Shown here: piece after piece, positions 18,801 to 26,702 of the stretch
How the letters are laid out: each line of letters begins with the position of its first letter
Numbering within the stretch: the stretch's first letter is position 1
NCBI GenBank assembly: GCA_023229245.1
Contig: JALNZU010000001.1
Location: 62,001 to 126,000 of the forward strand
Direction of reading: 5' to 3'
Length of the DNA: 64,000 nt
Origin: Bacteroidales bacterium
GTDB lineage: Bacteria; Bacteroidota; Bacteroidia; Bacteroidales; F082
Made by a program: the position numbers and the translations under genes
The notes under the pieces: model-generated
Databases searched by the model: none
What the model was told of the DNA's origin: nothing
Seen by the model: only the letters and a program-made list of their open reading frames with translations

Positions 18801-18916
18801 GAAAGCGGAAACGGCAGATCAGGCATCTGATCAATGCGGTTCACACTCAATTGACCGGGCTGTGTAAAAGCACCAAGTCCGACAAACAAAAGGAGCAGAC
18901 CTATCAGCTTTTTCAT
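15806..18916 (-). CDS. Large secreted putative glycan-active protein: unknown (alpha/alpha)-barrel-like domain, Ig-like domains, LamG domain, T9SS sorting domain
   Basis: A 1036-residue protein. Signal peptide 1-19. Residues about 25-540 are a helical domain homologous to the 576-residue lipoprotein of the same locus; shared blocks are the RI[DE]QMPxLPxPL start, DWWY[ED]xxPNV (153-162 here), WGxxxxxWGxxDVSGxxG and NASRLFY. The Trp/Gly-rich repeating helices suggest a six-hairpin glycosidase-type barrel, but I do not recognise a named family. Two Ig/PKD-like domains follow (about 555-745), then a LamG/concanavalin-like domain (about 750-950; YIVSHGSW, LYIDGVLD, GSIDEFRLW), then a T9SS domain (IRIYPNPGQHTLYIEN). 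Likely a surface enzyme or binder of the polysaccharide locus. It lies downstream of the operon terminator, so may have its own promoter. Confidence 0.8.
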   Translation of the reverse strand: MKKLIGLLLLFVGLGAFTQPGQLSVNRIDQMPDLPFPLSIRDWDQVAKAYDSLVFNLDMSGQYLPFGRLGTQGMYNYTDNIPLFLDTYVGASSHLNQAEAINIMPAIIGASLVGIDKSGQQAYDWVTKVRDFFNLKNQQNVYLNNYSATSGHDWWYELMPNVYFFQLRSLYPNLVPEFETQFVTIADRWLWAVSRLGGSTTPWTVPYMNYRAFNLATGLPLTTGVPEPESAGTIAWILYQAYRETGLRKYMEGAQLALDFLREWESNPSYELQLPYGTLIAARMNAVEGTSYPIQTFLDWCFDRGALRGWGAIKGNWGGYDVSGLIGEANDNGNDYAFVMNGFQQVAALAPLPKYDKRYARAVAKWILNLTNASRLFYWNALPPENQDSYTWASVNDPQACIPYEAMKQTFGGKTPFATGDAIRGGWAATNLSLYSGSSVGYLAAVINKTNVEGVLQIDLNKTDFDGDNTYPAYLYFNPLDTEETIHISLPQGRFGVYEALTETIFPENYSGQFSLTIPAGEARLIRFFDEDKQAEIQDGKLYIENEVLDYHYGYEYSERLRIKALAVDANPVITNTAFTAYCEPDHVPSEDIQYKWYVNDQLLPQSESPTVEITAPSTAGIYILKCELVVNDQTAQDTLHLSVVDRIPEPPVLTAIQSATPYTAIGKTNIFTAINEPTPGEVLEYEWLVTDGEILHQEENTVVWLAPEEAVCGTISVTATNQDQLSSSLSSGILVKDTSLPEQQPLIWYPFDWDNHNRVADRFHARVSGASKTIDARGMQGLAYRFHNGTDIIYTENQPELNFNKAVSLSCWVQIEQFGSERYIVSHGSWQQRYKLSVTPEGYVRWTVKTDQGVADLDASNPLELNKYYHITAVYTGYSLELYIDGVLDTFAAFFGDILASTKPLTLGRMDISETEYTLKGSIDEFRLWETEISPDQIALLPHSWASAEGLDERREGIRIYPNPGQHTLYIENLSKKPIHLIILYLPDGRIYSTYKVQSDEERMSIDLNTIAPGSYLIGFILDDGSRFTQKLLIR

Positions 18917-19093
18917 ATGTTGAAGGTTTTGTATCTGTTTGAATTGAAGACAGTTTCTATCCCTTAAGATTGAGAAACTGTTATATTCATTTTTTTAAAT
19001 CGTATCTCAAAGTCAAACTTTGACAATAAAATGTTTATCTGCACCATCTCGACCTATGAGCATATGCTTGAATAGATATTGACAGGTATTAAA

Positions 19094-19140
19094 GAAAGAT
19101 TGCCCATCCATCTGATTGAGGATGGAAGGGCAATTCTTTC
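19094..19140 (-). terminator. Strong hairpin, terminator of the Sus operon
   Basis: 19094-19112 and 19121-19140 are complementary over about 18 bp with one mismatch and one bulge, with an 8-nt loop. It lies 33 bp after the stop of the LamG lipoprotein on the minus strand, and the transcript continues CTTTCTTTAAT. It separates the operon from the T9SS gene. Confidence 0.78.
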
Positions 19141-19172
19141 CCATACATATTATTAATCAATTAACCAATTCA

Positions 19173-20237
19173 TTACGGTTTTTCATCATTATACAGTTTA
19201 GATACTTGTCCATCCGAAAGGGCGATATTGTATATCTTCAATTCATCTATCGCACCTTTGAAGTATCCAAGATTTTCGGCTGTAGTCCATTCCATGAAGT
19301 TAGCTTCTAATTCGGCATCAGTTGCTACTCCACCAATGATAAACGGCTGTGGGTCTTCGAGATCCTGAAGGAGGGGTCCTATGCCCTTATCGGATTCAGT
19401 CCATGTTTTAGTCAGGGTGCCACCCACATAGAACTTCAATTCTTTGGATGTTTTATTCACCGAGACCACTATATGGTTCCATTGTCCGGCTTTGACCGAA
19501 TTATCGGTTTCATTATCGGCATCAATTATACCTCCATCAGTCTTTTTATAGGTAAAGAAAGGTTTTCCTCCTCCTTGTGTCTGAAGTTTATATCCATTCC
19601 AGTAGTTTTGAGAGACGATATAATTATGTTCATAGAGTTCATCGGGCTTTACCCAAACCGAGATGGTAATATCTGCCGGGAGGAAGGCAGTGGTATAAGG
19701 TACTTCTAGATGAGCTCCTTTGTTGAAGTAAACAGCTTTGCCTTTCACTCCATCTACCCAGCTTGGCATCATGGCTTCGTCGCCCAACACAGCAGTACTA
19801 CCTCTAAAGAAAGTAGCTATATGTGCTACGGTTGAAAAAGCAGTAGCTGTATTACCCGATCCCTCGTCGAAATGCCAGCCGGCTGTGAGATAAAGGTTCT
19901 CATCAATATAGCCATAGGCTTGTTCATTAAATTTTTCAATAGCTGCAGTAAGCTGTACGATCATATTATCTATCTCTGTTTGTGTCAGCTTAGTTTCGAC
20001 AGCTTCTTTAATGGTCTGCAACGTAGCCTTGAACTCATCAATGGCTGATTGAGGATAATCCTCTGCAGTAGCAGCATTAGCTATAGCTTCTGCTTGGGTG
20101 ATCAATGCTAAAAGCTCAGTCTTATCGCCTTCAACTATAGGCTCATCCTTATCTTTATCCTTACAAGATCCCATGATCAGGGCGGAGCCAATAATAAGCA
20201 TCAGCAATAAAGCTTTAATTTTCATTACATGTTTCAT
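19173..20237 (-). CDS. LamG-domain surface lipoprotein of the PUL (SusE/F position)
   Basis: A 354-residue lipoprotein. Signal peptide with lipobox IMGSC (Cys25), followed by KDKDKDE, the acidic/lysine stretch that acts as a surface-export signal in Bacteroidota lipoproteins. Residues about 37-107 form a three-helix FIVAR-like segment. About 120-350 is a LamG/concanavalin-like jelly roll (YLTAGWHFDEGSG, ITISVWVKPDELYEHNYIVSQNYW, WNHIVVSVNK, FKGAIDELKIYNIALS). It sits where SusE/SusF-type glycan-binding proteins sit, downstream of SusD, so it probably binds the target glycan at the cell surface. The same YIVSxxxW motif occurs in the LamG part of the large protein next door. Met1 and Met5 are both possible starts. 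Confidence 0.87.
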   Translation of the reverse strand: MKHVMKIKALLLMLIIGSALIMGSCKDKDKDEPIVEGDKTELLALITQAEAIANAATAEDYPQSAIDEFKATLQTIKEAVETKLTQTEIDNMIVQLTAAIEKFNEQAYGYIDENLYLTAGWHFDEGSGNTATAFSTVAHIATFFRGSTAVLGDEAMMPSWVDGVKGKAVYFNKGAHLEVPYTTAFLPADITISVWVKPDELYEHNYIVSQNYWNGYKLQTQGGGKPFFTYKKTDGGIIDADNETDNSVKAGQWNHIVVSVNKTSKELKFYVGGTLTKTWTESDKGIGPLLQDLEDPQPFIIGGVATDAELEANFMEWTTAENLGYFKGAIDELKIYNIALSDGQVSKLYNDEKP

Positions 20238-20309
20238 AATACAATAGATTTAATGGTTATTGAATGGTATTAATTAATTATAGAGTTATTTATTGTTATT
20301 AAATTTCTT

Positions 20310-21830
20310 TTACGGAATAGCCTGATTAGCATCTATTTCGGCTTGTGGCAGCGGTTGATACCTGTTTTGATCGTAAGAAAAGTCAGGTCCAAGAGCTGCT
20401 TCGGCTACTGTTTTACCCCACCGCATCAGGTCAAAAAACCTGTGAAACTCTTGCGCCAGTTCTACCCTACGTTCATTGCGAACTGCCTCCCGAATTTGAT
20501 TTTGATTTATAGTAGTAATATCAGCCAATAGATCTGATGGGATAGTGCCCTGATAGCTGTCTCGGGCACGTTTTCTTACTTTGTTCAGATTTATCAGAGC
20601 CGAATCGGCTTTTCCCAACTCGTTGAATGCTTCTGCCTTCATAAGTAATATGTCGGCATAGCGCATATAAATATAATTCAGATCGCCATCCCCTTTTAAC
20701 GATGATGGCACTTCTGATAAAGGTTGTTGATGTTTCTTGGTCAAGTATCCGGTTGGCGACCATGAGGCACTGAACGGCTCACCATTCAGCCAGGGTTGGC
20801 CATCACGTCCTATGCTGGCATCAAGTCGTGGGTCGGCTTCACCATTTGCGCTGATCTCAAAGGCATCCACCAAAGCCTGGGTTGGTGCGTTGAAGTAGTA
20901 ACCCCCTTCGCCGGGTGGGGCAAACCATTGATTCAGTACATTGCCGGTGAAAGGATTCTGGCCGGTGAGATGTTGTACTTCAAACACTGACTCCTTGCTG
21001 TTTTCAAACTCAACCTTGAAGTTTGACGCATAGTCATCCAGTAATTCATATTGACCGCTGCTTTCCAACTGCTGGAAATAGCTGATCGCCTCAGCCCATT
21101 TTCCCTGATACAGACATGCCTTACCAAGCAGTCCTAATGCTGATCCACGAGTAGCACGACCCAAATCGGGCGAGCCATAGGATTCAGGCAACACCTGAAC
21201 GGCATACGACAGATCTTCTTCTATCTGATGATAAATAGCCGATACCTCGGATAGAGGGACATGAATAGTCGTCTGACTGAGCTGTGGCAATAGCTTTAGT
21301 GGAACCTTCCCAAAGATATTAACTAAATTAAAATACGAATAAGCACGTAAGAACCTCGCTTCACCAATGATACGGGTCTTCAGCTCTTCTTTCATTGGAA
21401 TCTCAGGCACATAGGCTATCACATTATTAGCACGTGAGATAGCCTCGTAAGCAAATATCCAATAGTTGTTAATGATGCCGTTATTGGCATCGGCATTGAA
21501 CTCGTCAATAAATGTGATCTCGGCCTGATCGCCAGGATTACCACCTTTCACTGCATCATCGGAAGCCACATCACCAAAAACCCAAATGGCATTATTAAAA
21601 GAAGTAAATGCTATCGCATTATAGGCACCGTTTATAGCTTGTAAAGCCTGTTTATCATTCTGATAAAAGGTCTCACTGTTAAAATCGCCTTGCAACTCTT
21701 CCGTTAAAAAGTCGGTACAAGAAGTGAAAGTAACTAACAGCCATGCTATTGCCAATAATGGAATAAGTCGTATTACTCGAATGCTGCTTAGGTTTATTTT
21801 TTTACTCATTATTTTTACTATGTATTTCAT
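20310..21830 (-). CDS. susD: SusD/RagB family nutrient-binding lipoprotein
   Basis: A SusD-type outer-membrane lipoprotein of up to 506 residues. The lipobox is TFTSC (Cys38 from the first Met); an internal Met at codon 8 (21809) would give a more normal signal peptide. The sequence has typical SusD features: the start CTDFLTEE, ETFYQNDKQALQAINGAYNAI, RFLRAYSYFNLVNIFG, the TPR-like helices, YIYMRYADILLMKAEAFNELG, and RNERRVELAQEFHRFFDLMRWG with the C-terminal NxYQPLPQAEIDAN block. SusD proteins cap the SusC channel and hold the glycan for import. It lies 12 bp downstream of the SusC stop. Confidence 0.96.
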   Translation of the reverse strand: MKYIVKIMSKKINLSSIRVIRLIPLLAIAWLLVTFTSCTDFLTEELQGDFNSETFYQNDKQALQAINGAYNAIAFTSFNNAIWVFGDVASDDAVKGGNPGDQAEITFIDEFNADANNGIINNYWIFAYEAISRANNVIAYVPEIPMKEELKTRIIGEARFLRAYSYFNLVNIFGKVPLKLLPQLSQTTIHVPLSEVSAIYHQIEEDLSYAVQVLPESYGSPDLGRATRGSALGLLGKACLYQGKWAEAISYFQQLESSGQYELLDDYASNFKVEFENSKESVFEVQHLTGQNPFTGNVLNQWFAPPGEGGYYFNAPTQALVDAFEISANGEADPRLDASIGRDGQPWLNGEPFSASWSPTGYLTKKHQQPLSEVPSSLKGDGDLNYIYMRYADILLMKAEAFNELGKADSALINLNKVRKRARDSYQGTIPSDLLADITTINQNQIREAVRNERRVELAQEFHRFFDLMRWGKTVAEAALGPDFSYDQNRYQPLPQAEIDANQAIP

Positions 21831-21842
21831 ATGCTGTTCGTA

Positions 21843-24800
21843 TTAAAAAGTGATATCAATACCCAACATCCATGTCATTGCTGAGGGATAGGTTCCCCAG
21901 TCAATACCGTTAGCTCTATCGCCTTCGTCTTTTGAGTTGTCGCTCACCGTCATTTCGGGATCAAGTCCCGGGAAGCGAGTGAATGTAAGCAAGTTAGTTG
22001 ATGAGACATATACTCTGGCTTTCTCAACTTTAACTCTTTCAAGGAAGCGATTGCTCAAGCTGTATCCAAGCTGAATATTTTTCAGCCTGAGGTACGATCC
22101 ATCTTCAAGAAATCGTGAAGAAGGCCGGGCATTATTTGATTTGGCCGTCCATGAAGGTCTGGGCTGTGTGTCGGAGCTTCCCTGACCGGTCCATCGCTCA
22201 TCGAAGAATCGTTGTGTAACTGTGAAGCCTCTATAAAAGCCTTCTATATCCTGATTCACCTGCATATAAATCTTATGTCCGAACGCCCCCTGAAAAAACA
22301 AACTCAGATCAAATGCTTTGTAGTAAGCATTCAAGGTAAGGCCTGTAGTAGCTTTTGGGATTGCACTCCCCATAAACACGCGATCATTGTTATCAATTTT
22401 CCCATCGCCGTTCTGGTCTTTAAATTTCACATCTCCAGGACGTATATTATTTCCCTGATAAGCCGATAAAAGTATATCCGTCTCATTTTGGAATATGCCA
22501 TCCATTTCCAACAGATAGAACGCTCCAATAGGTTGTCCTACTTCAGTTCGGGTAGCATATATCCCCGATTCGACCCTGCCACCAAACAGCGGAGCATCTA
22601 GTTCAAGCACCTCGTTATGCAGGAAAGTCAGATTTCCGCTTATTGAATATCCCCAGTCATTTTTGTTTACCCTGTACAAAGCTTCTATCTCTACTCCACT
22701 GTTCAACACTGATCCGCTATTGATCCATGCAGCATCGGCATAGCCGGTAGAAGGCGGGTTAGGTGCCTTGACCAACATATCTTCAGTAACTTTGTAGAAA
22801 TAGTCCACCGAAAAGGCAAGTGCCCCTTTAAACAGCTCGGCATCTATCCCTGCATTATATTGGTAGCTTGTCTCCCATTTCAGATTTTCGTTGCCTAATG
22901 CTGTTTGTGCATAACCTGATGTTGTAAGGCCTCCAAAAGGATAGTTAAAATAAGGTGAGATACGGTCGCTGTATGCATACAACCCTATTTCCTGATTTCC
23001 TATTGCACCATATCCGGCACGCAGCTTCAGGTTCTGCAGCCAGTCTAGCTCACGCAGGAATGCTTCTTCTTTTATGATCCAGCCGGCTGAAACAGAATAA
23101 AACGTCCCCCATTTATTACTTCCGGTGAATCGGGATGAGCCGTCACGTCTGAGTGTACCCGAGACATAATATCTGTTGATAAACTCATAGTTTACACGGC
23201 CAAAGAACGAAGCAAGGCTGGAGTTGAACGCATTTTGACTGCTGATCTTCTCTCCCAGACCATTACCTATGAAAATCAATTCTTTTTGCTGTACAGGAAA
23301 ATCCATATCGTTAGCATACAACCCTCTGCCACTATTGCGTATGGCTTCAAATCCGGCCATAGCTGAGAGCTTATGCTTGTCGCCCAAATCTGCATCATAA
23401 TTTAACAGATTGTTTAAGGTCCAGTTGGCGATCCTTTCATTAGCTATGTTCAGGCTGTTTTTGGCGTTAATTCTATCCAATGTACCCCATGTAGAATTAA
23501 ACCGACGGCTTGTTGTAGTGCGGTAGTCCATCCCGAAGTTGGTAGTAAACTTCAACTGCGGAGTTATAGTAGCTGTCAAAAAAGCTTTTCCAAGATAGCT
23601 GTCATCTTTTCGGTTATTATCATTAAAATAAGTCATCCCTATCGGGTTATATCCATCTCCGAGATAAGAATCAAACATCTGTGCCCCGAAATACTCAGCC
23701 GGGCGATCCACAAAGCTGCCATCGTCGAAACGCACTGGAATAGCGGGATTTCTAAAAAAGGCATAGCGCACTACACTTCCACCATTGCCTCCATATCCAT
23801 CTCCTGAACTTCCGATGATATCATTATCCGAGATACCGGCCAACATGCTTACCCCCATCGAAAGCCATGAGCTTGCCTGAGTGGATACGTCAATACGTGC
23901 TGTTCCCCGCCTATAGCCAGTGCTTTGTATTATACCACGCTGATCGAAGAATGAGCCGGAAACCAAATAAGTAGTTTTATCGCTTCCTCCTGACACAGCA
24001 AACTCATGCAGATTAACCGGTGCTGTCCGAAACAGTTCATCCATATAGTTGATATCGGAAAACAAGGCAGCATCACTTTCACTGATCAGGTTGCGTTGCA
24101 AGCTTGCAGGCAGGTATTTGTTGTCATTAACAGCAGCTTCGTTATAAATCGTTACATAATCCCGCGTATTGACCATTTCGGGTAGTCGTACCGCTTTTTG
24201 AAAGCCGGTCTGCCCTTTATAAGTGACCGTTGTTTTTCCGGCTGTACCTTTTTTTGTAGTGATGAGCACAACACCGTTATTTGCCCGTGATCCGTAGATA
24301 GCTGCTGCAGATGCGTCTTTGAGAACGCTTATCGTTTCAATATCTCCGGGGGCTAATATATTCAACGCATCAGCTGTAGGTATGCCATCAACTATGTATA
24401 ATGGATTATTACTTGAATTAATCGAGCCTGAACCTCGTATCCTTACTGAGACACCTTCGCCGGGTGCTCCAGTATTTTGGGTAACCTGAACGCCAGCCAC
24501 TTTACCTTGCAACGCCTGATCTACACCGGCTACAGGCATACGTGTCAGTTCGGCAGTTCCAACACTAGATATAGCACCTAATACATTTCGCTTTTTTACC
24601 GCACCATACCCGATAACTACTACCTCATCCAACAATGCCTGATCGGGTTGTAAAGCAATATTTATCAAACTACGATTGCCGACTATCTCTTCCATAGTCT
24701 TATAACCTACATACGAAAAGACTAATACAGAAGAGGCATTCAACCGTCCGGCTTCAAAATAATAATGACCGTCGATATCGGTAATAGTCCCCGTAACCGT

Positions 24801-24935
24801 GCCTTTGATCCGTACTGTAACACCGATCAAGGTTTCTCCATTGGCTGCATCGGTTACGGTTCCCTCCACTATCCCCTGAGAATAGCTAAAGCCTGCAAAA
24901 ACAAGCAGCATCAAAAGAACTATAATTTTTTTCAT
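21843..24935 (-). CDS. susC: SusC/RagA family TonB-dependent outer-membrane transporter
   Basis: A 1030-residue TonB-dependent transporter. Signal peptide 1-19; a carboxypeptidase-regulatory-like domain about 20-100 (GTVTDAANGETLIGVTVRIKGT); the SusC linker EVVVIGYGAVKKRNVLGAISSV; the plug domain to about 235 (RIRGSGSINSSNNPLYIVDGIP, VLKDASAAAIYGSRANNGVVLI); then a 22-strand beta-barrel ending in a terminal Phe (MLGIDITF). It forms the energised import channel for oligosaccharides with the adjacent SusD. No anti-sigma/STN domain is present, in line with control by the hybrid regulator upstream rather than by an ECF sigma factor. Confidence 0.97.
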   Translation of the reverse strand: MKKIIVLLMLLVFAGFSYSQGIVEGTVTDAANGETLIGVTVRIKGTVTGTITDIDGHYYFEAGRLNASSVLVFSYVGYKTMEEIVGNRSLINIALQPDQALLDEVVVIGYGAVKKRNVLGAISSVGTAELTRMPVAGVDQALQGKVAGVQVTQNTGAPGEGVSVRIRGSGSINSSNNPLYIVDGIPTADALNILAPGDIETISVLKDASAAAIYGSRANNGVVLITTKKGTAGKTTVTYKGQTGFQKAVRLPEMVNTRDYVTIYNEAAVNDNKYLPASLQRNLISESDAALFSDINYMDELFRTAPVNLHEFAVSGGSDKTTYLVSGSFFDQRGIIQSTGYRRGTARIDVSTQASSWLSMGVSMLAGISDNDIIGSSGDGYGGNGGSVVRYAFFRNPAIPVRFDDGSFVDRPAEYFGAQMFDSYLGDGYNPIGMTYFNDNNRKDDSYLGKAFLTATITPQLKFTTNFGMDYRTTTSRRFNSTWGTLDRINAKNSLNIANERIANWTLNNLLNYDADLGDKHKLSAMAGFEAIRNSGRGLYANDMDFPVQQKELIFIGNGLGEKISSQNAFNSSLASFFGRVNYEFINRYYVSGTLRRDGSSRFTGSNKWGTFYSVSAGWIIKEEAFLRELDWLQNLKLRAGYGAIGNQEIGLYAYSDRISPYFNYPFGGLTTSGYAQTALGNENLKWETSYQYNAGIDAELFKGALAFSVDYFYKVTEDMLVKAPNPPSTGYADAAWINSGSVLNSGVEIEALYRVNKNDWGYSISGNLTFLHNEVLELDAPLFGGRVESGIYATRTEVGQPIGAFYLLEMDGIFQNETDILLSAYQGNNIRPGDVKFKDQNGDGKIDNNDRVFMGSAIPKATTGLTLNAYYKAFDLSLFFQGAFGHKIYMQVNQDIEGFYRGFTVTQRFFDERWTGQGSSDTQPRPSWTAKSNNARPSSRFLEDGSYLRLKNIQLGYSLSNRFLERVKVEKARVYVSSTNLLTFTRFPGLDPEMTVSDNSKDEGDRANGIDWGTYPSAMTWMLGIDITF

Positions 24936-24971
24936 AAGGTGTATATTTTTGTTACACTTTTTGTGATATCA

Positions 24972-26702
24972 TTATTTATACGCGATCGGATGTTTACCTG
25001 CTCTGAGTATGCCATCCTCGTACTTCAGCCTGGTTCCTGCAGGCAGTTCGACCACTAACAAAGCTTTCCCCGATTGTATCTGTATGGGAGTACTTGTTGA
25101 AATAGTTTTTGCTATATAGGTTTTAGTAAGCACATCAAACAAGTCGCAGTTTTCGCAATCATACTGAAAGGTCTTTATTTCGGAATATGGGTTATAGATC
25201 AGGAATACCGGATACTCGGTATAGCCGTAGAAGTCGGTAGCATTGCAATCGAGTTTTAAAATACCGTCCACATCGGTAGTCTGCACTATGGCACCAAACA
25301 GCCCGCTAATAGAGGTGCTATACAAACTGAACATAGATTCTTCCGGCTGTCCTTCCACCCATTTAGGTCCATCGCCCAGGGCAACAGGGCTTACACCTTC
25401 CAATGCCGGGTTATTCATGTCGTCAGCTTTTCTGACGCCTTCATATCCAATAATACCTTTAGTTATATCTTTTTTCCCGGATAACCATTGGTATTGATCG
25501 TCTAACTGATCCGGATAAAACAGCCGGGAGGCATTGACTGCATTCAGCATATATCGTCCGATAGCCTGTGCATACTGAGGTTCATATTTCACCATAGGCA
25601 CTAATGGCCATGCCATAGCTACCGTGTTCATAAAAAATCCGTATCCACCTCCATCGGTGATACTGCCCTGCATGCCCGACACATCAAACTCGCCCCAGGT
25701 ATCGGCTATCACACCCCAGCCATAGCGTCCGTCAACAGCCTGGCAACCATCGAAGGTATGATTCAGCAGCTTGGTCAGATCGTAATGGGTTCCTTCTTCT
25801 GCATTTAACCGGGCAGCTGTATATGCGCCAAACGGCTGTAATATTTCGTAAAACCGGCTTTCCTTCAGGTCTGCCAAAGCTTTGGTAGCGCTCATAGCTC
25901 CAATCAGATAGCGAGGGTCACCAAATTTTTTATAAGCTGAGTAAAGTACATACGCATGTCCGCCGGCCGCATCTTGTTGCCAAGGGATATGATTACGCAT
26001 GCCTTGCATGTTGGAGTAATCGAAATAAGAATAATCGTAATTTCCATTGAGAACAGAATCAGCTTTATAGAACTGCTCTGCTACCGTACGTTGAATAGCA
26101 GCTGTATTTTCCACCTCCGGGAATAGGGCTGCCACCCCATAAAACAACACATTGGGATACACGTCATACCACCAGTCGCGCCCATAACCTCCTCCTAACA
26201 TAGCTACCCTGGGAGAAGTATTGTTCATCACTATATTCCACCGATTGTTGGTGTTAAAATAGTTCTGTGCCATCTTCACAAAGTTAAATCCCTGCTGATC
26301 AGTCTTATCAATTCCTATCAGACCTGCGCTCAGTAAAGCATTCAACGAGGTGAGGGCTTCATGAAACTCGCCGTTATTATTTCCATCTTGTTGACGAACA
26401 TCTCCTATGACCGTATAAAGTCCAAAAGTTGTTTGATCAATATTTCGTCGGGCACTATCCAACCATATATACGGGGCATAAGGTGTGGTAGCTGAAAAAT
26501 TGAATACCAGGCTATCAAACAACCATGCTTTCTCCTTCCAGTCAATGATCTTCAGAGGAGATGGCAGCATAGGCATCTGTTCAATTCGTGGTATAGTAGT
26601 CTGAGTCACAGGCTCTCCATAATATTGTGTACAAGAAGCAAGTCCTAAAATGATGAACCCGACCCAAACCCAACTTAACTTAGTTTTCAATAGTTTCTGC
26701 AT
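24972..26702 (-). CDS. PUL lipoprotein of an unrecognised (alpha/alpha)-barrel-like family
   Basis: A 576-residue lipoprotein with lipobox GLASC (Cys24). The mature part is almost entirely helical with regularly spaced Trp, Tyr and Gly motifs and is a clear paralogue of the first 540 residues of the large T9SS protein at the end of the locus. Shared invariant-looking blocks are RDWWYDVYPNV (Asp176, Asp180), EGTHYDLTKLLNHTFDG, WGVIADTWGEFDVSGMQG, YGFFMNT and NASRLFY. The pattern suggests a six-hairpin glycosidase-like fold, with conserved Asp/Glu as possible catalytic residues, but I cannot assign a family. It is encoded between the MFS transporter (23-bp overlap) and SusC, so it probably acts on the glycan at the cell surface. 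Confidence 0.82.
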   Translation of the reverse strand: MQKLLKTKLSWVWVGFIILGLASCTQYYGEPVTQTTIPRIEQMPMLPSPLKIIDWKEKAWLFDSLVFNFSATTPYAPYIWLDSARRNIDQTTFGLYTVIGDVRQQDGNNNGEFHEALTSLNALLSAGLIGIDKTDQQGFNFVKMAQNYFNTNNRWNIVMNNTSPRVAMLGGGYGRDWWYDVYPNVLFYGVAALFPEVENTAAIQRTVAEQFYKADSVLNGNYDYSYFDYSNMQGMRNHIPWQQDAAGGHAYVLYSAYKKFGDPRYLIGAMSATKALADLKESRFYEILQPFGAYTAARLNAEEGTHYDLTKLLNHTFDGCQAVDGRYGWGVIADTWGEFDVSGMQGSITDGGGYGFFMNTVAMAWPLVPMVKYEPQYAQAIGRYMLNAVNASRLFYPDQLDDQYQWLSGKKDITKGIIGYEGVRKADDMNNPALEGVSPVALGDGPKWVEGQPEESMFSLYSTSISGLFGAIVQTTDVDGILKLDCNATDFYGYTEYPVFLIYNPYSEIKTFQYDCENCDLFDVLTKTYIAKTISTSTPIQIQSGKALLVVELPAGTRLKYEDGILRAGKHPIAYK

